NCBI GenBank assembly: GCA_964572965.1
Contig: CAZNHL010000107.1
Coordinates: 1 to 9,608, forward strand
From: CAZNHL01 sp964572965
GTDB lineage: Bacteria; Bacteroidota; Bacteroidia; Cytophagales; UBA9547
Direction: 5' to 3'
Length of the DNA stretch: 9,608 nt
The position numbers and the translations under genes were made by a program. Numbering within the stretch: position 1 is the first letter of the stretch; every line of letters begins with the position of its first letter. Shown piece by piece: positions 1 to 5,264 of this stretch. The notes under the pieces are model-generated. The model ran no database searches. It worked only from the letters and a program-made list of their open reading frames with translations, and was not told the origin of the DNA.

Positions 1-102
1 CTCTTCTGGAGTTTCAATTACAGTATCACAAACTACTGCAATTGATGATGACCTTCTGAAAGAAGTATTCACTGTTTATCCAAACCCGACTACAGGTATT
101 GT
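1..102 (+). repeat. Left copy of the 102-bp inverted repeat (T9SS gene tail)
   Basis: Bases 1-102 equal the reverse complement of 9460-9561 except at base 9 (g here, t in the other copy, giving Gly versus Val). Identity stops abruptly after GGTATTGT, two codons past the YPNPTTG box. It probably extends left beyond the window edge. Both copies are coding and lie in the same reading frame of two convergent genes. Confidence 0.95.
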
Positions 103-280
103 TACCCTGCATGGCTCAGTAAATGCAGTAACTATTTCTGACTTTTCAGGAAAAACGCTTGAACACATTGAATTAAAGAATAATCACACAGTAGATCTTT
201 CGGGCTACGGTAACGGCGTATATTTCTTTAAGTTGGAAAGCGGTAATGAAAACAGCATTGTGAAAGTGATAAAAGAATAG
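2..280 (+). CDS. C-terminal end of a secreted protein with T9SS type A sorting domain (5' partial)
   Basis: This is the last 92 residues of a protein that begins left of the window. The frame opens with a short segment (SSGVSITVSQ) that matches the end of the Ig-like domain in the convergent gene at the other window edge. A linker (about residues 11-24) and a T9SS type A sorting domain follow: the YPNPTTG box lies at residues 26-32, and later beta-strand motifs read VTISDFSGK and NGVYFFKLESG. T9SS C-terminal domains of this kind direct export across the outer membrane and cleavage or anchoring at the surface (family knowledge). Bases 1-102 are an inverted copy of 9460-9561 with one mismatch, after which the two tails diverge completely. 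The catalytic or binding part of the protein is not visible, so its function cannot be named. A hairpin terminator follows at 305-337. Confidence 0.9.
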   Translation, partial: SSGVSITVSQTTAIDDDLLKEVFTVYPNPTTGIVTLHGSVNAVTISDFSGKTLEHIELKNNHTVDLSGYGNGVYFFKLESGNENSIVKVIKE

Positions 281-304
281 AAGATATATCAACATCTGAT
301 ACTA

Positions 305-337
305 AAAGCGGATAGTAGCTTAGTTGCTATCCGCTTT
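305..337 (+). terminator. Hairpin terminator after the left T9SS gene
   Basis: AAAGCGGATAG (305-315) pairs perfectly with CTATCCGCTTT (327-337). The inner stem continues with wobble pairs to a 3-nt loop. It begins 25 nt after the stop codon at 280. The T-tract is short, so it is a moderate intrinsic terminator. It also overlaps the end of a startless open frame on the minus strand. Confidence 0.7.
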
Positions 338-487
338 GCTTTCAAACAGGCGCAATTCAAACCTATTTTTAACTTCGGTAACCAGCAGAGTACAGAATAT
401 TGATCTGCTCTCAAAAACTTCAAAGTTCAACATTCCTAAAGATTCGAAACTCCTGGCATTAACAAGCCAATCCCCCTGCCCTAACCG
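320..487 (-). other. Startless open frame, possible gene remnant or dispersed repeat
   Basis: On the minus strand 55 codons are open from a TAG stop (488-490) to a TAA stop (320-322). The product begins RLGQGDWLVNARSFESLGML and continues with an F/E/R-rich stretch ending FESKADSN. The only ATG is at codon 20, giving a 36-residue peptide at best. The composition looks protein-like, but no known domain is recognised. It may be a decayed gene end or an intergenic repeat that happens to be open. The rest of 281-629 holds the terminator at 305-337, the palindrome at 544-577 and a possible operator at 588-602; no convincing gene was seen. Confidence 0.3.
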
Positions 488-543
488 CTATATGGATTTG
501 AGTTTGGTTTAGCTTACAACTTCTTACACTTTACCGGTTTTAT

Positions 544-577
544 ACAAATGACATTTCTTTTAAGAAATATCATTTGT
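544..577 (+). terminator. Long near-perfect palindrome, terminator-like
   Basis: ACAAATGACATTTCTT (544-559) and AAGAAATATCATTTGT (562-577) form a 16-bp stem with one C-A mismatch around a 2-nt formal loop. GATTTTTG follows, so on the plus strand it resembles an intrinsic terminator. No plus-strand gene ends just before it. It lies 53 bp beyond the end of the minus-strand HTH gene, where the T-tract would be on the wrong side. It may be an extragenic palindrome rather than a true terminator. Confidence 0.5.
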
Positions 578-587
578 GATTTTTGAA

Positions 588-602
588 CGACATATTTTGA
601 CG
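588..602. promoter_or_regulatory. Dyad motif resembling the WYL-promoter palindrome
   Basis: CGACATATTTTGACG matches the reverse complement of the palindrome upstream of the WYL gene (4102-4116) at 13 of 15 positions, including the outer CGACA arm. It sits between the palindrome at 544-577 and the end of the HTH gene, with no evident promoter role. It could be a second binding site for the same regulator or a chance match in AT-rich DNA. Confidence 0.3.
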
Positions 603-629
603 TATTCTGTAGTTAGATTAGCAAAAAGT

Positions 630-872
630 TTAAGACAAATGATGATCTGGAAAGAAGTCTTTCAAACTACAGTTGAAAATTTCGGCTAGTTGATTGAGAT
701 GGTTAAGGTTGTATTTGGCAGGAAATTCAGGACTTTCTACCTGTCCAACGAAGCCATTAGACACATTCAGACGATGTGCCAGTTCGGCCTGCGACATGCC
801 ATACGAAAGCCTTTTGGCTTTTGCTTTGGCAATTACAAAGAGTTCAATATCTGACTTTTGCTTTTTACTCAT
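630..872 (-). CDS. Small XRE-family helix-turn-helix regulator
   Basis: An 80-residue protein consisting almost only of one HTH_3/XRE DNA-binding domain. The core is about residues 14-75: AKRLSYGMSQAELAHRLNV carries helices 1-2, SNGFVGQVES is the recognition-helix region, and LAEIFNCSLKDFFP is the final helix. There is no partner or ligand domain, as is usual for dimeric repressors of this size. The ATG at 872 was chosen; the frame can be extended 4 codons to a TTG, but the ATG suits the family's short N-terminus. The minus-strand promoter contains TACGTTTG (895-902), and a perfect 16-bp palindrome (911-926) lies just upstream, so autorepression is likely (inference). It is divergent from the lipoprotein gene, which may also be controlled. 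No toxin or restriction partner is recognisable next to it. Confidence 0.88.
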   Translation of the reverse strand: MSKKQKSDIELFVIAKAKAKRLSYGMSQAELAHRLNVSNGFVGQVESPEFPAKYNLNHLNQLAEIFNCSLKDFFPDHHLS

Positions 873-894
873 TAAGGTTTGCAAAATCAGGAAT

Positions 895-902
895 CAAACG
901 TA
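895..902 (-). promoter_or_regulatory. Probable -7 box of the HTH gene
   Basis: On the minus strand the sequence reads TACGTTTG, an exact match to the Bacteroidota TAnnTTTG -7 element, 22 bp upstream of the ATG at 872. The nearest TTTG (927-930 on the plus strand as CAAA) is 24 bp away, slightly longer than the usual 19-21. The palindrome 911-926 fills that spacer. Confidence 0.6.
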
Positions 903-910
903 TTTTTACA

Positions 911-926
911 CTTAGTTATAACTAAG
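911..926. promoter_or_regulatory. Perfect 16-bp palindromic operator candidate
   Basis: CTTAGTTATAACTAAG is an exact palindrome between the -33-like and -7 elements of the HTH gene, and 37 bp upstream of the divergent lipoprotein ATG at 963. Position and symmetry fit a dimeric HTH repressor site. That the neighbouring HTH protein binds it is inference. Confidence 0.65.
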
Positions 927-962
927 CAAACAAACTATTGATAACAGAAAAAAGTCGTGATT

Positions 963-1724
963 ATGGCAAAAATTATCCGAAGTCTTTTTATGTTGGTAAC
1001 TATGGCCATTTTTCTATTTACCTGCAAGAGTCCATTAGAAGAGTTGGAAAGCAAAACATATGTAGCATTGATGAGTAGAACTAGCGATGATCAGGAACTT
1101 TCAAAGCTATTTTGGAAATTTAAATCAGATACGCTTTTTATATTTTCCAATGCGATTTTTGGTGCAGATAACGATACGTTGTTACTAACAGATTTTGACA
1201 AAAAAGATTCTCTACTGACTTTGCAAAACCTTAAAGAGACACCTAAAGAATGGAAACTTAAATTGGAAGTCTTAAAAGAAGAAAATATGGTTTATCTGGT
1301 AGGAAAGAATTTTTATATTGGAGGTATACCTAGTGATCTTGATATCTTTAGTCCCCAACGAAATTTGTCATTTTACAGGAATAAGGTTGTTTCAGACAAC
1401 CCTGATCATTATCTGTTTGGAGCCTATGAAGGTGAAGTAGAGTTTGAATCGGCTTTAGTAGATATGTATTCTATGGGGTATTTTGGAGGAGTTGGCCTTA
1501 AATTGGTGTTTCAGGATGATGGACAAACGGTAAAACGATTCATGAAAACAGCTTTAACATTTACCCAAAGCGGTGTGGAGACATTCCCCTATAAAGTTGT
1601 TGGCAATAAGTTAATTATTGGTGATGGTAAAGCTCCAGGTGATAACTTTAAAATTGTGAATAACGGAACTAAACTGGTTTGTCAAACAGACGGTGCAAAC
1701 ATTGTATTAGTAAAACGCTACTAA
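963..1724 (+). CDS. Small putative lipoprotein of unknown function
   Basis: A 253-residue protein, unrecognised beyond its export signal. The N-terminus MAKIIRSLFM is followed by a hydrophobic run ending FLFTC, with Cys21 as the likely lipidated residue. The lipobox (L-F-T-C) is loose, as Bacteroidota lipoboxes often are. The mature part is rich in alternating hydrophobic and polar residues. The C-terminal 80 residues (FPYKVVGNKLIIGDG, then FKIVNNGTKLVCQ) look like successive beta strands, possibly a lipocalin-like barrel (inference only). The ATG at 963 was chosen over a GTG at 957 because it starts directly with a normal signal sequence. It is divergent from the HTH gene and shares its palindrome-containing promoter region. 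A 66-bp gap separates it from the next gene. Confidence 0.75.
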   Translation: MAKIIRSLFMLVTMAIFLFTCKSPLEELESKTYVALMSRTSDDQELSKLFWKFKSDTLFIFSNAIFGADNDTLLLTDFDKKDSLLTLQNLKETPKEWKLKLEVLKEENMVYLVGKNFYIGGIPSDLDIFSPQRNLSFYRNKVVSDNPDHYLFGAYEGEVEFESALVDMYSMGYFGGVGLKLVFQDDGQTVKRFMKTALTFTQSGVETFPYKVVGNKLIIGDGKAPGDNFKIVNNGTKLVCQTDGANIVLVKRY

Positions 1725-1790
1725 AAGGTTAGATAAACAGGGTAGCCGAAAACTGGATAGAGTAGGTAAATTTTTAAGTACATCAGCATT

Positions 1791-2024
1791 ATGGCTAAAT
1801 TTCATTGTTTGTATTGTGGAACAGAGCGTTCCAGCATTTCTAGTTTAACGAGTTCTTCTTGCAGTAAAAATTCAAATGGCAAGTATCATGTTCCTTATGA
1901 AGGCAGCGAGAAATCGAAGTATACTTGTAAATATTGTGGAACAGAACGTTCGAGTATTTCAAGCCTGACAGGTTCATCGTGCAGCAAAAATCCTAACGGA
2001 AAATATCATATTCCTGCACTTTAG
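1791..2024 (+). CDS. Double zinc-motif miniprotein (tandem CCCH repeats)
   Basis: A 77-residue protein made of two near-identical 40-residue units. Each has the pattern C-x2-C-x14-C-x8-H: Cys6, Cys9, Cys24, His33 and Cys46, Cys49, Cys64, His73. The shared core is YCGTERSSISSLT, then SSCSKN and NGKYH. The spacing suggests two small zinc-binding modules, one metal each; zinc is inferred from residue pattern only. The two units differ at many third codon positions while their proteins are almost the same, so the protein sequence is under selection. There are no other domains, no signal peptide and no membrane segment, so it is probably cytoplasmic. A role in nucleic-acid or protein binding is possible but not shown. 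A hairpin terminator follows at 2047-2078. Confidence 0.85.
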   Translation: MAKFHCLYCGTERSSISSLTSSSCSKNSNGKYHVPYEGSEKSKYTCKYCGTERSSISSLTGSSCSKNPNGKYHIPAL

Positions 2025-2046
2025 TTATTGGGTAGAAGCGTTGAGG

Positions 2047-2078
2047 TAGATATTCCACTTTTTAGAAAAGTGGAATAT
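2047..2078 (+). terminator. Intergenic hairpin, copy 1 of the TTCCACTTTT family
   Basis: The arm TAGATATTCCACTTTT (2047-2062) meets AAAAGTGGAATAT (2066-2078): 13 perfect pairs with a 3-nt loop. It starts 22 nt after the stop of the zinc-motif gene. The same arm recurs after two other genes in this window (4004 and 5062), which marks a dispersed repeat used as a terminator or REP-like element. Confidence 0.75.
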
Positions 2079-2213
2079 ATCATAAAGCACTCCACCATTT
2101 TACTTTATAAGCAAACAAATGGAAGCATCAACAACGATAAAACAAATACGGGCAGGCAACAGAATTTTTGTATTGCCATACAAATACCCTATTTCAGCAC
2201 TTTAATCTGTTTA

Positions 2214-2221
2214 TAATTTTG
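2214..2221 (+). promoter_or_regulatory. Possible -7 box overlapping the nuclease gene start
   Basis: TAATTTTG matches TAnnTTTG exactly, but it ends on the TTG codon proposed as the start, and there is no clear TTTG at -33. Either the real start differs from the one proposed or this match is fortuitous. Confidence 0.25.
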
Positions 2222-3445
2222 AAAGAATTTCTAATACAAAACTTACTAAGCCATGTAAATCTGATTAATGGGAAATACAAAAAAGTGGCGGAATTAACTG
2301 GTGAAAACTACAATGTATTCAAAATATTAGGATTAACCCATAATGAAGTGAGAACGCACTCTGCATTTCTGGGAGATCTTTTAAATACGAAAGGCTATCA
2401 TGGTTTAGGAGATGTTTTTTTAAAAGACTTTCTGAAAAAACTTAATTTAAAAGACTTTGATACCACAGAATCAACAGTTATAGTAGAAAAACACATTGGT
2501 CTTATTTCAGAAGATTATGATGAAGGAGGGCGAATTGATATTGTTATAGTTGGTCGGGATGGTAAAGCTAAGATTCTTATTGAAAACAAGATCAATGCAG
2601 GAGATCAAAGAAATCAACTTTTAAGATATTACAATTATGAACCGGAAGCAGAAATAGTTTATTTGACTTTGACTGGAAATGAAGTACCTAATGATGTAAA
2701 TAATATAAAGGATAAGGTCAAAATTGTTTCATATCAGATTAACATAGTGGCTTGGCTTGAAGAAACGGTGAAGCATGCTGTGCATTATCCTTTGTTGAGA
2801 GAAACTATCATTCAATATACCTATTTGATCAAGCATTTAACTAACCGTACCTTAAATCAGACAATGGAAAAAGAGATCGTTGACATTATTGCCAAAGATG
2901 GTGATAGTTTTCAAGCTGCTATGCAGATATCAGCATCATTAAATATTGCAAAAATAAATGTGATTAAACTTTTTGGCGAGAAGCTTGTAAGCCGGATTGG
3001 GCAATATTCTAAAGTAATTAATATTAAAGGAGAATTGGGATCCAAAGATTCTTCAATCGAATTTAGTCTTATAGAGCATGATACTGTTATTCTGTGGGCA
3101 GGCTTTTGTTCTGATTTTTCAAACTTTACCTTACAAATAATTGATAAAAAGTCAAAAGGAAAACTAGATCGTAAAGAGCCGGGAGATTTCGCCGATATTG
3201 AATATTTTGAAACTCATTTAGGTAAAAATATAAATCATTGGGGGCCACGAGAAAGAAATGTAAATAGAAGTTGGCCAGGGGAATGGGTGTGTAGATATAA
3301 AAAGTTTGATAATTTCCTTAGTAAACAGGAAAACTGGGGTGCTATTTTGGATAATAAAGACTCTTTTTTTCTTGATGAGATGGCTAATGATATTGTTTTA
3401 GTACTTGAAGTTTTGCGGGAAAAATATGGAATTGTTGAACGTTAG
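2219..3445 (+). CDS. PD-(D/E)XK nuclease superfamily protein
   Basis: About 408 residues. The N-terminal half has the layout of the PDDEXK_20-type family: a helix with KVAELTGENYNVFKIL, then EVRTHSAFLGDLL (Glu43, His47), then GGRIDIVI with Asp107, and ILIENKI with Glu122-x-Lys124, followed by AGDQRNQLLRYY with Gln130 and Gln133. Asp107, Glu122 and Lys124 form the expected metal-dependent D...ExK nuclease site. The C-terminal half (about 230-408) is unrecognised, with an aromatic stretch near SWPGEWVCRY. No in-frame ATG precedes the conserved part. TTG at 2219 was chosen; another TTG at 2168 would add 17 residues. DNA cleavage is inferred from the intact motif; the substrate is unknown. No methyltransferase or helicase partner is present. 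A defence role is possible but unproven. A 115-bp gap follows. Confidence 0.82.
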   Translation: MKEFLIQNLLSHVNLINGKYKKVAELTGENYNVFKILGLTHNEVRTHSAFLGDLLNTKGYHGLGDVFLKDFLKKLNLKDFDTTESTVIVEKHIGLISEDYDEGGRIDIVIVGRDGKAKILIENKINAGDQRNQLLRYYNYEPEAEIVYLTLTGNEVPNDVNNIKDKVKIVSYQINIVAWLEETVKHAVHYPLLRETIIQYTYLIKHLTNRTLNQTMEKEIVDIIAKDGDSFQAAMQISASLNIAKINVIKLFGEKLVSRIGQYSKVINIKGELGSKDSSIEFSLIEHDTVILWAGFCSDFSNFTLQIIDKKSKGKLDRKEPGDFADIEYFETHLGKNINHWGPRERNVNRSWPGEWVCRYKKFDNFLSKQENWGAILDNKDSFFLDEMANDIVLVLEVLREKYGIVER

Positions 3446-3560
3446 TTTGTTGAATGGTTATTTATAAATGAGTGGGGCATCCTGAAGGTTCGTCACTACT
3501 TATCTTTTAGAGACAAACGAGAAGCTCAATATTCATTTTCCAAAGAGAGGTTTAATAGCT

Positions 3561-3993
3561 ATGGAACTTAACATTCAACTTTCCAGACTCAACCGTATTG
3601 CCAGATTATATGCCAACGCATGGGTTGGTCGTGAGAAAGTAAGACCCTATCGCTTATCACAGTTGCGGGCTTGTTACGAGTCAATGCTCTTTGATTTTTG
3701 TTTGGCACATGAAGTAATTTATATAGATGATATTGTATTGCGCGAAACACCAATGTGCAAAAAACCGACTGCNNNNNNNNNNTGTATTCTCCGATCATTT
3801 TCCCGGGAGAAAACTTGAATTAGATGCAATTGCTGAGAATAAGAGCAAGGCTGTTGCCGGTGGTCATTATGAGGAAGCTGCTCAGTTGAGGGATAGTGAA
3901 AAGTGTGTGATGCAGGATTTTCTCCTTGATCTTGGAATAAACAGTCGTGATACTTTTTTTATTTACAATGGTCGTGTTTATATGAAGTCCTGA
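3561..3993 (+). CDS. Small UVR-motif protein, interrupted by an assembly gap
   Basis: Two in-phase halves flank a 10-N run (3773-3782). The first half (MELNIQLSRLNRIARLYANA..., 71 residues) is helical and unrecognised. The second half contains a UVR-like helical hairpin, LELDAIAENKSKAVAGGHYEEAAQLRDSEK, of the type found in UvrB, UvrC and ClpC partners, where it mediates protein-protein contacts. The frames before and after the gap agree only if the true gap is a multiple of three. Joining the flanks directly gives a continuous 140-residue protein (...CKKPTAVFSDHFPG...). The UVR motif alone does not imply repair activity. Upstream lies a 115-bp gap with no clear promoter, and a hairpin of the local family follows 10 nt after the stop. 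The function is unknown. Confidence 0.65.
3773..3782. other. 10-N assembly gap inside the UVR-motif gene
   Basis: Ten Ns between GACTGC and TGTATTC. The flanks share no terminal overlap. Removing the Ns exactly restores one open frame, so the true gap is probably zero or a multiple of three bases. Confidence 0.95.
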
Positions 3994-4003
3994 GCTTGAA
4001 GGG

Positions 4004-4038
4004 TAGACGTTCCACTTTTCAAAAAAGTGGAACGTCTA
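4004..4038 (+). terminator. Intergenic hairpin, copy 2 of the TTCCACTTTT family
   Basis: TAGACGTTCCACTTTT (4004-4019) pairs perfectly over 16 bp with AAAAGTGGAACGTCTA (4023-4038) around the loop CAA. It starts 10 nt after the stop of the UVR-motif gene. This is the best-preserved of the three copies in the window. Confidence 0.8.
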
Positions 4039-4101
4039 TAAGACTGTCCGAAAGAATCGGACACTTGAATCAATCAGATAGTTTATTGCATAATACTAAA
4101 A

Positions 4102-4116
4102 CGACACAATATGTCG
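4102..4116. promoter_or_regulatory. Palindromic operator candidate in the WYL promoter
   Basis: CGACACAATATGTCG has 5-bp inverted arms (CGACA/TGTCG) around a 5-bp centre. It covers the position where the -33 element of the WYL promoter should lie, 11 bp before the -7 box at 4128. A related motif is at 588-602. Autoregulation by the WYL protein is inferred from position. Confidence 0.5.
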
Positions 4117-4127
4117 CTATCGTTTTT

Positions 4128-4135
4128 TAGCTTTG
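4128..4135 (+). promoter_or_regulatory. -7 box of the WYL regulator gene
   Basis: TAGCTTTG matches the Bacteroidota TAnnTTTG element exactly, 22 bp before the ATG at 4158. No good TTTG exists at -33; that zone is occupied by the palindrome 4102-4116. This suggests a weak or activator-dependent promoter. Confidence 0.6.
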
Positions 4136-4157
4136 CCATAAATCAGTAGAAAACGAC

Positions 4158-5051
4158 ATGGCAAAGAGAGAACAATTCAGACGGTACTTTTACATTCACG
4201 GGAAGCTAAGGGAGAACAGCTTTGTCACTTTTGAACAACTCAAAAGAGATATTGAAGAATTGGAAGGTAAAGAAGGAATCACAAAACGTCAGTTTCAGCG
4301 CGATTTGAATGATATCAGGGATCTTTTTGAATGTGATATAAAGCATAAAAGAGGAAAGGGCTATCACATAATTGAGGGAACAGATGAAGTCCGGTCTGGC
4401 TTACTGGCAGAGTCGCTCGATTTTGTCGGGAATTTGTTTTTTAATCCCGATAGTGAAGGGCATTTATTATTAGAAAAACGTCGTTCGTCTGGCACACATT
4501 GGTTATCCTTGTTATTGAAAGCATGTAAAGCAAGACAGCGGGTTTTAATTATCTATCAGGGGCATTGGCAGGAAGAAACATATGAAAGGTTATTGGAGCC
4601 TTATGCTGTGAAGCAAAATAATGGGCGTTGGTATTTACTCGCTAAAGATGTGAAGTATCCGGAAGTTATTTTTAAGACTTACGGTTTGGACAGGATTCGA
4701 TCTGTAAATGTAAGCAAAGGGGGATTTACATTTCCTGTTTGTACGCATATTGAGGATATATATAAAGATACTTTCGGAATTTTGGCTGGTAGTGATAAGC
4801 CTGTTGAGGAAGTAGTTCTTGCATTTGAAGAACATCAGGGGCGTTATATTAAAACTTATCCTTTACATTCTTCTCAGGAACTGATAAGTCATGAAAACGG
4901 GGAAATGCTCTTTCGCTTAAATCTTCGTGTGACTTATGACTTTGTGATGGAATTGCTATCATATGGAGAAACGATGAAAGTGCTTGCTCCAGTTTCTTTA
5001 CAGGTTGAAATAAAAGCTATTTTAGAGAATGCTTTTAGGCAATATGAATAG
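4158..5051 (+). CDS. WYL-domain transcriptional regulator
   Basis: A 297-residue YafY-like regulator. Residues 1-72 form a winged helix-turn-helix (FRRYFYIHGKLREN, then ITKRQFQRDLNDIRDLF and the GKGYHI wing). Residues about 115-190 are the WYL domain, with the signature GRWYLLAKD at 156-164 and a conserved R-rich strand (YGLDRIRSV). Residues about 205-297 are the WCX extension (ETMKVLAPVSL...). WYL domains are thought to sense nucleic-acid or nucleotide ligands and often control defence or DNA-damage genes (family knowledge). The length is normal and the ATG is 22 bp from a good -7 box. A palindrome at 4102-4116 overlaps the promoter. The protein could control nearby genes, but no target is shown. 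A hairpin-family repeat follows 10 nt after the stop. Confidence 0.93.
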   Translation: MAKREQFRRYFYIHGKLRENSFVTFEQLKRDIEELEGKEGITKRQFQRDLNDIRDLFECDIKHKRGKGYHIIEGTDEVRSGLLAESLDFVGNLFFNPDSEGHLLLEKRRSSGTHWLSLLLKACKARQRVLIIYQGHWQEETYERLLEPYAVKQNNGRWYLLAKDVKYPEVIFKTYGLDRIRSVNVSKGGFTFPVCTHIEDIYKDTFGILAGSDKPVEEVVLAFEEHQGRYIKTYPLHSSQELISHENGEMLFRLNLRVTYDFVMELLSYGETMKVLAPVSLQVEIKAILENAFRQYE

Positions 5052-5061
5052 AGATTTCGAA

Positions 5062-5098
5062 TAGAAGTTCCACTTTCCCAAAAGGGAAATATCTGCTA
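5062..5098 (+). terminator. Degenerate hairpin, copy 3 of the TTCCACTTTT family
   Basis: The left arm TAGAAGTTCCACTTTC (5062-5077) matches the arms of copies 1 and 2. The right arm has lost GTGGAAC, leaving a short TTTCCC-AAAA-GGGAAA stem (5074-5089). It starts 10 nt after the WYL stop. It looks like a decayed or deleted copy. Confidence 0.6.
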
Positions 5099-5101
5099 AA
5101 G

Positions 5102-5158
5102 AGGTAGTTTCGACTCCGCTCAACTACCTTGTTGCAACTGAGCGAAATCGACACTACC
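5102..5158. repeat. Compound REP-like inverted repeat
   Basis: Arms 5103-5122 (starting GGTAGTTTCGACTCCGCTCA) and 5139-5158 pair at 17 of 20 positions. Inside, AGGTAGTT (5102-5109) also pairs with AACTACCT (5122-5129), and GTTGCAAC (5131-5138) is a palindrome, so two alternative folds exist. The TCGACT-GCTCA / TGAGCGAA-TCGA pattern resembles extragenic palindromes common in Bacteroidota genomes. It lies directly after hairpin copy 3. Confidence 0.75.
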
Positions 5159-5264
5159 AGAGTTCAGAAAGAACCTGCCGATGCCACATAATCTTTCTTT
5201 GTCATAAAACTAAGCACTATGGTTTTTACGTTAATTGGTTGTTGAAACATTAAATACGTATTAT

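Noticed and set aside
324..512. 62-codon plus-strand open frame
   Set aside because: It overlaps the terminator and the opposite-strand open frame, is Ser/Leu-rich and has no motif. It is likely a shadow frame.
694..915. Plus-strand open frame opposite the HTH gene
   Set aside because: It is the antisense of the clear XRE domain and shows no protein features of its own.
2028..2216. 62-codon plus-strand open frame after the zinc-motif gene
   Set aside because: It runs through the hairpin at 2047-2078, has no recognisable domain and low-complexity composition. It is best seen as intergenic.
5235..5264. Longer N-terminus for the cysteine hydrolase
   Set aside because: The extra ten residues would precede a standard signal peptide starting at the ATG at 5265, so the shorter form is more credible.
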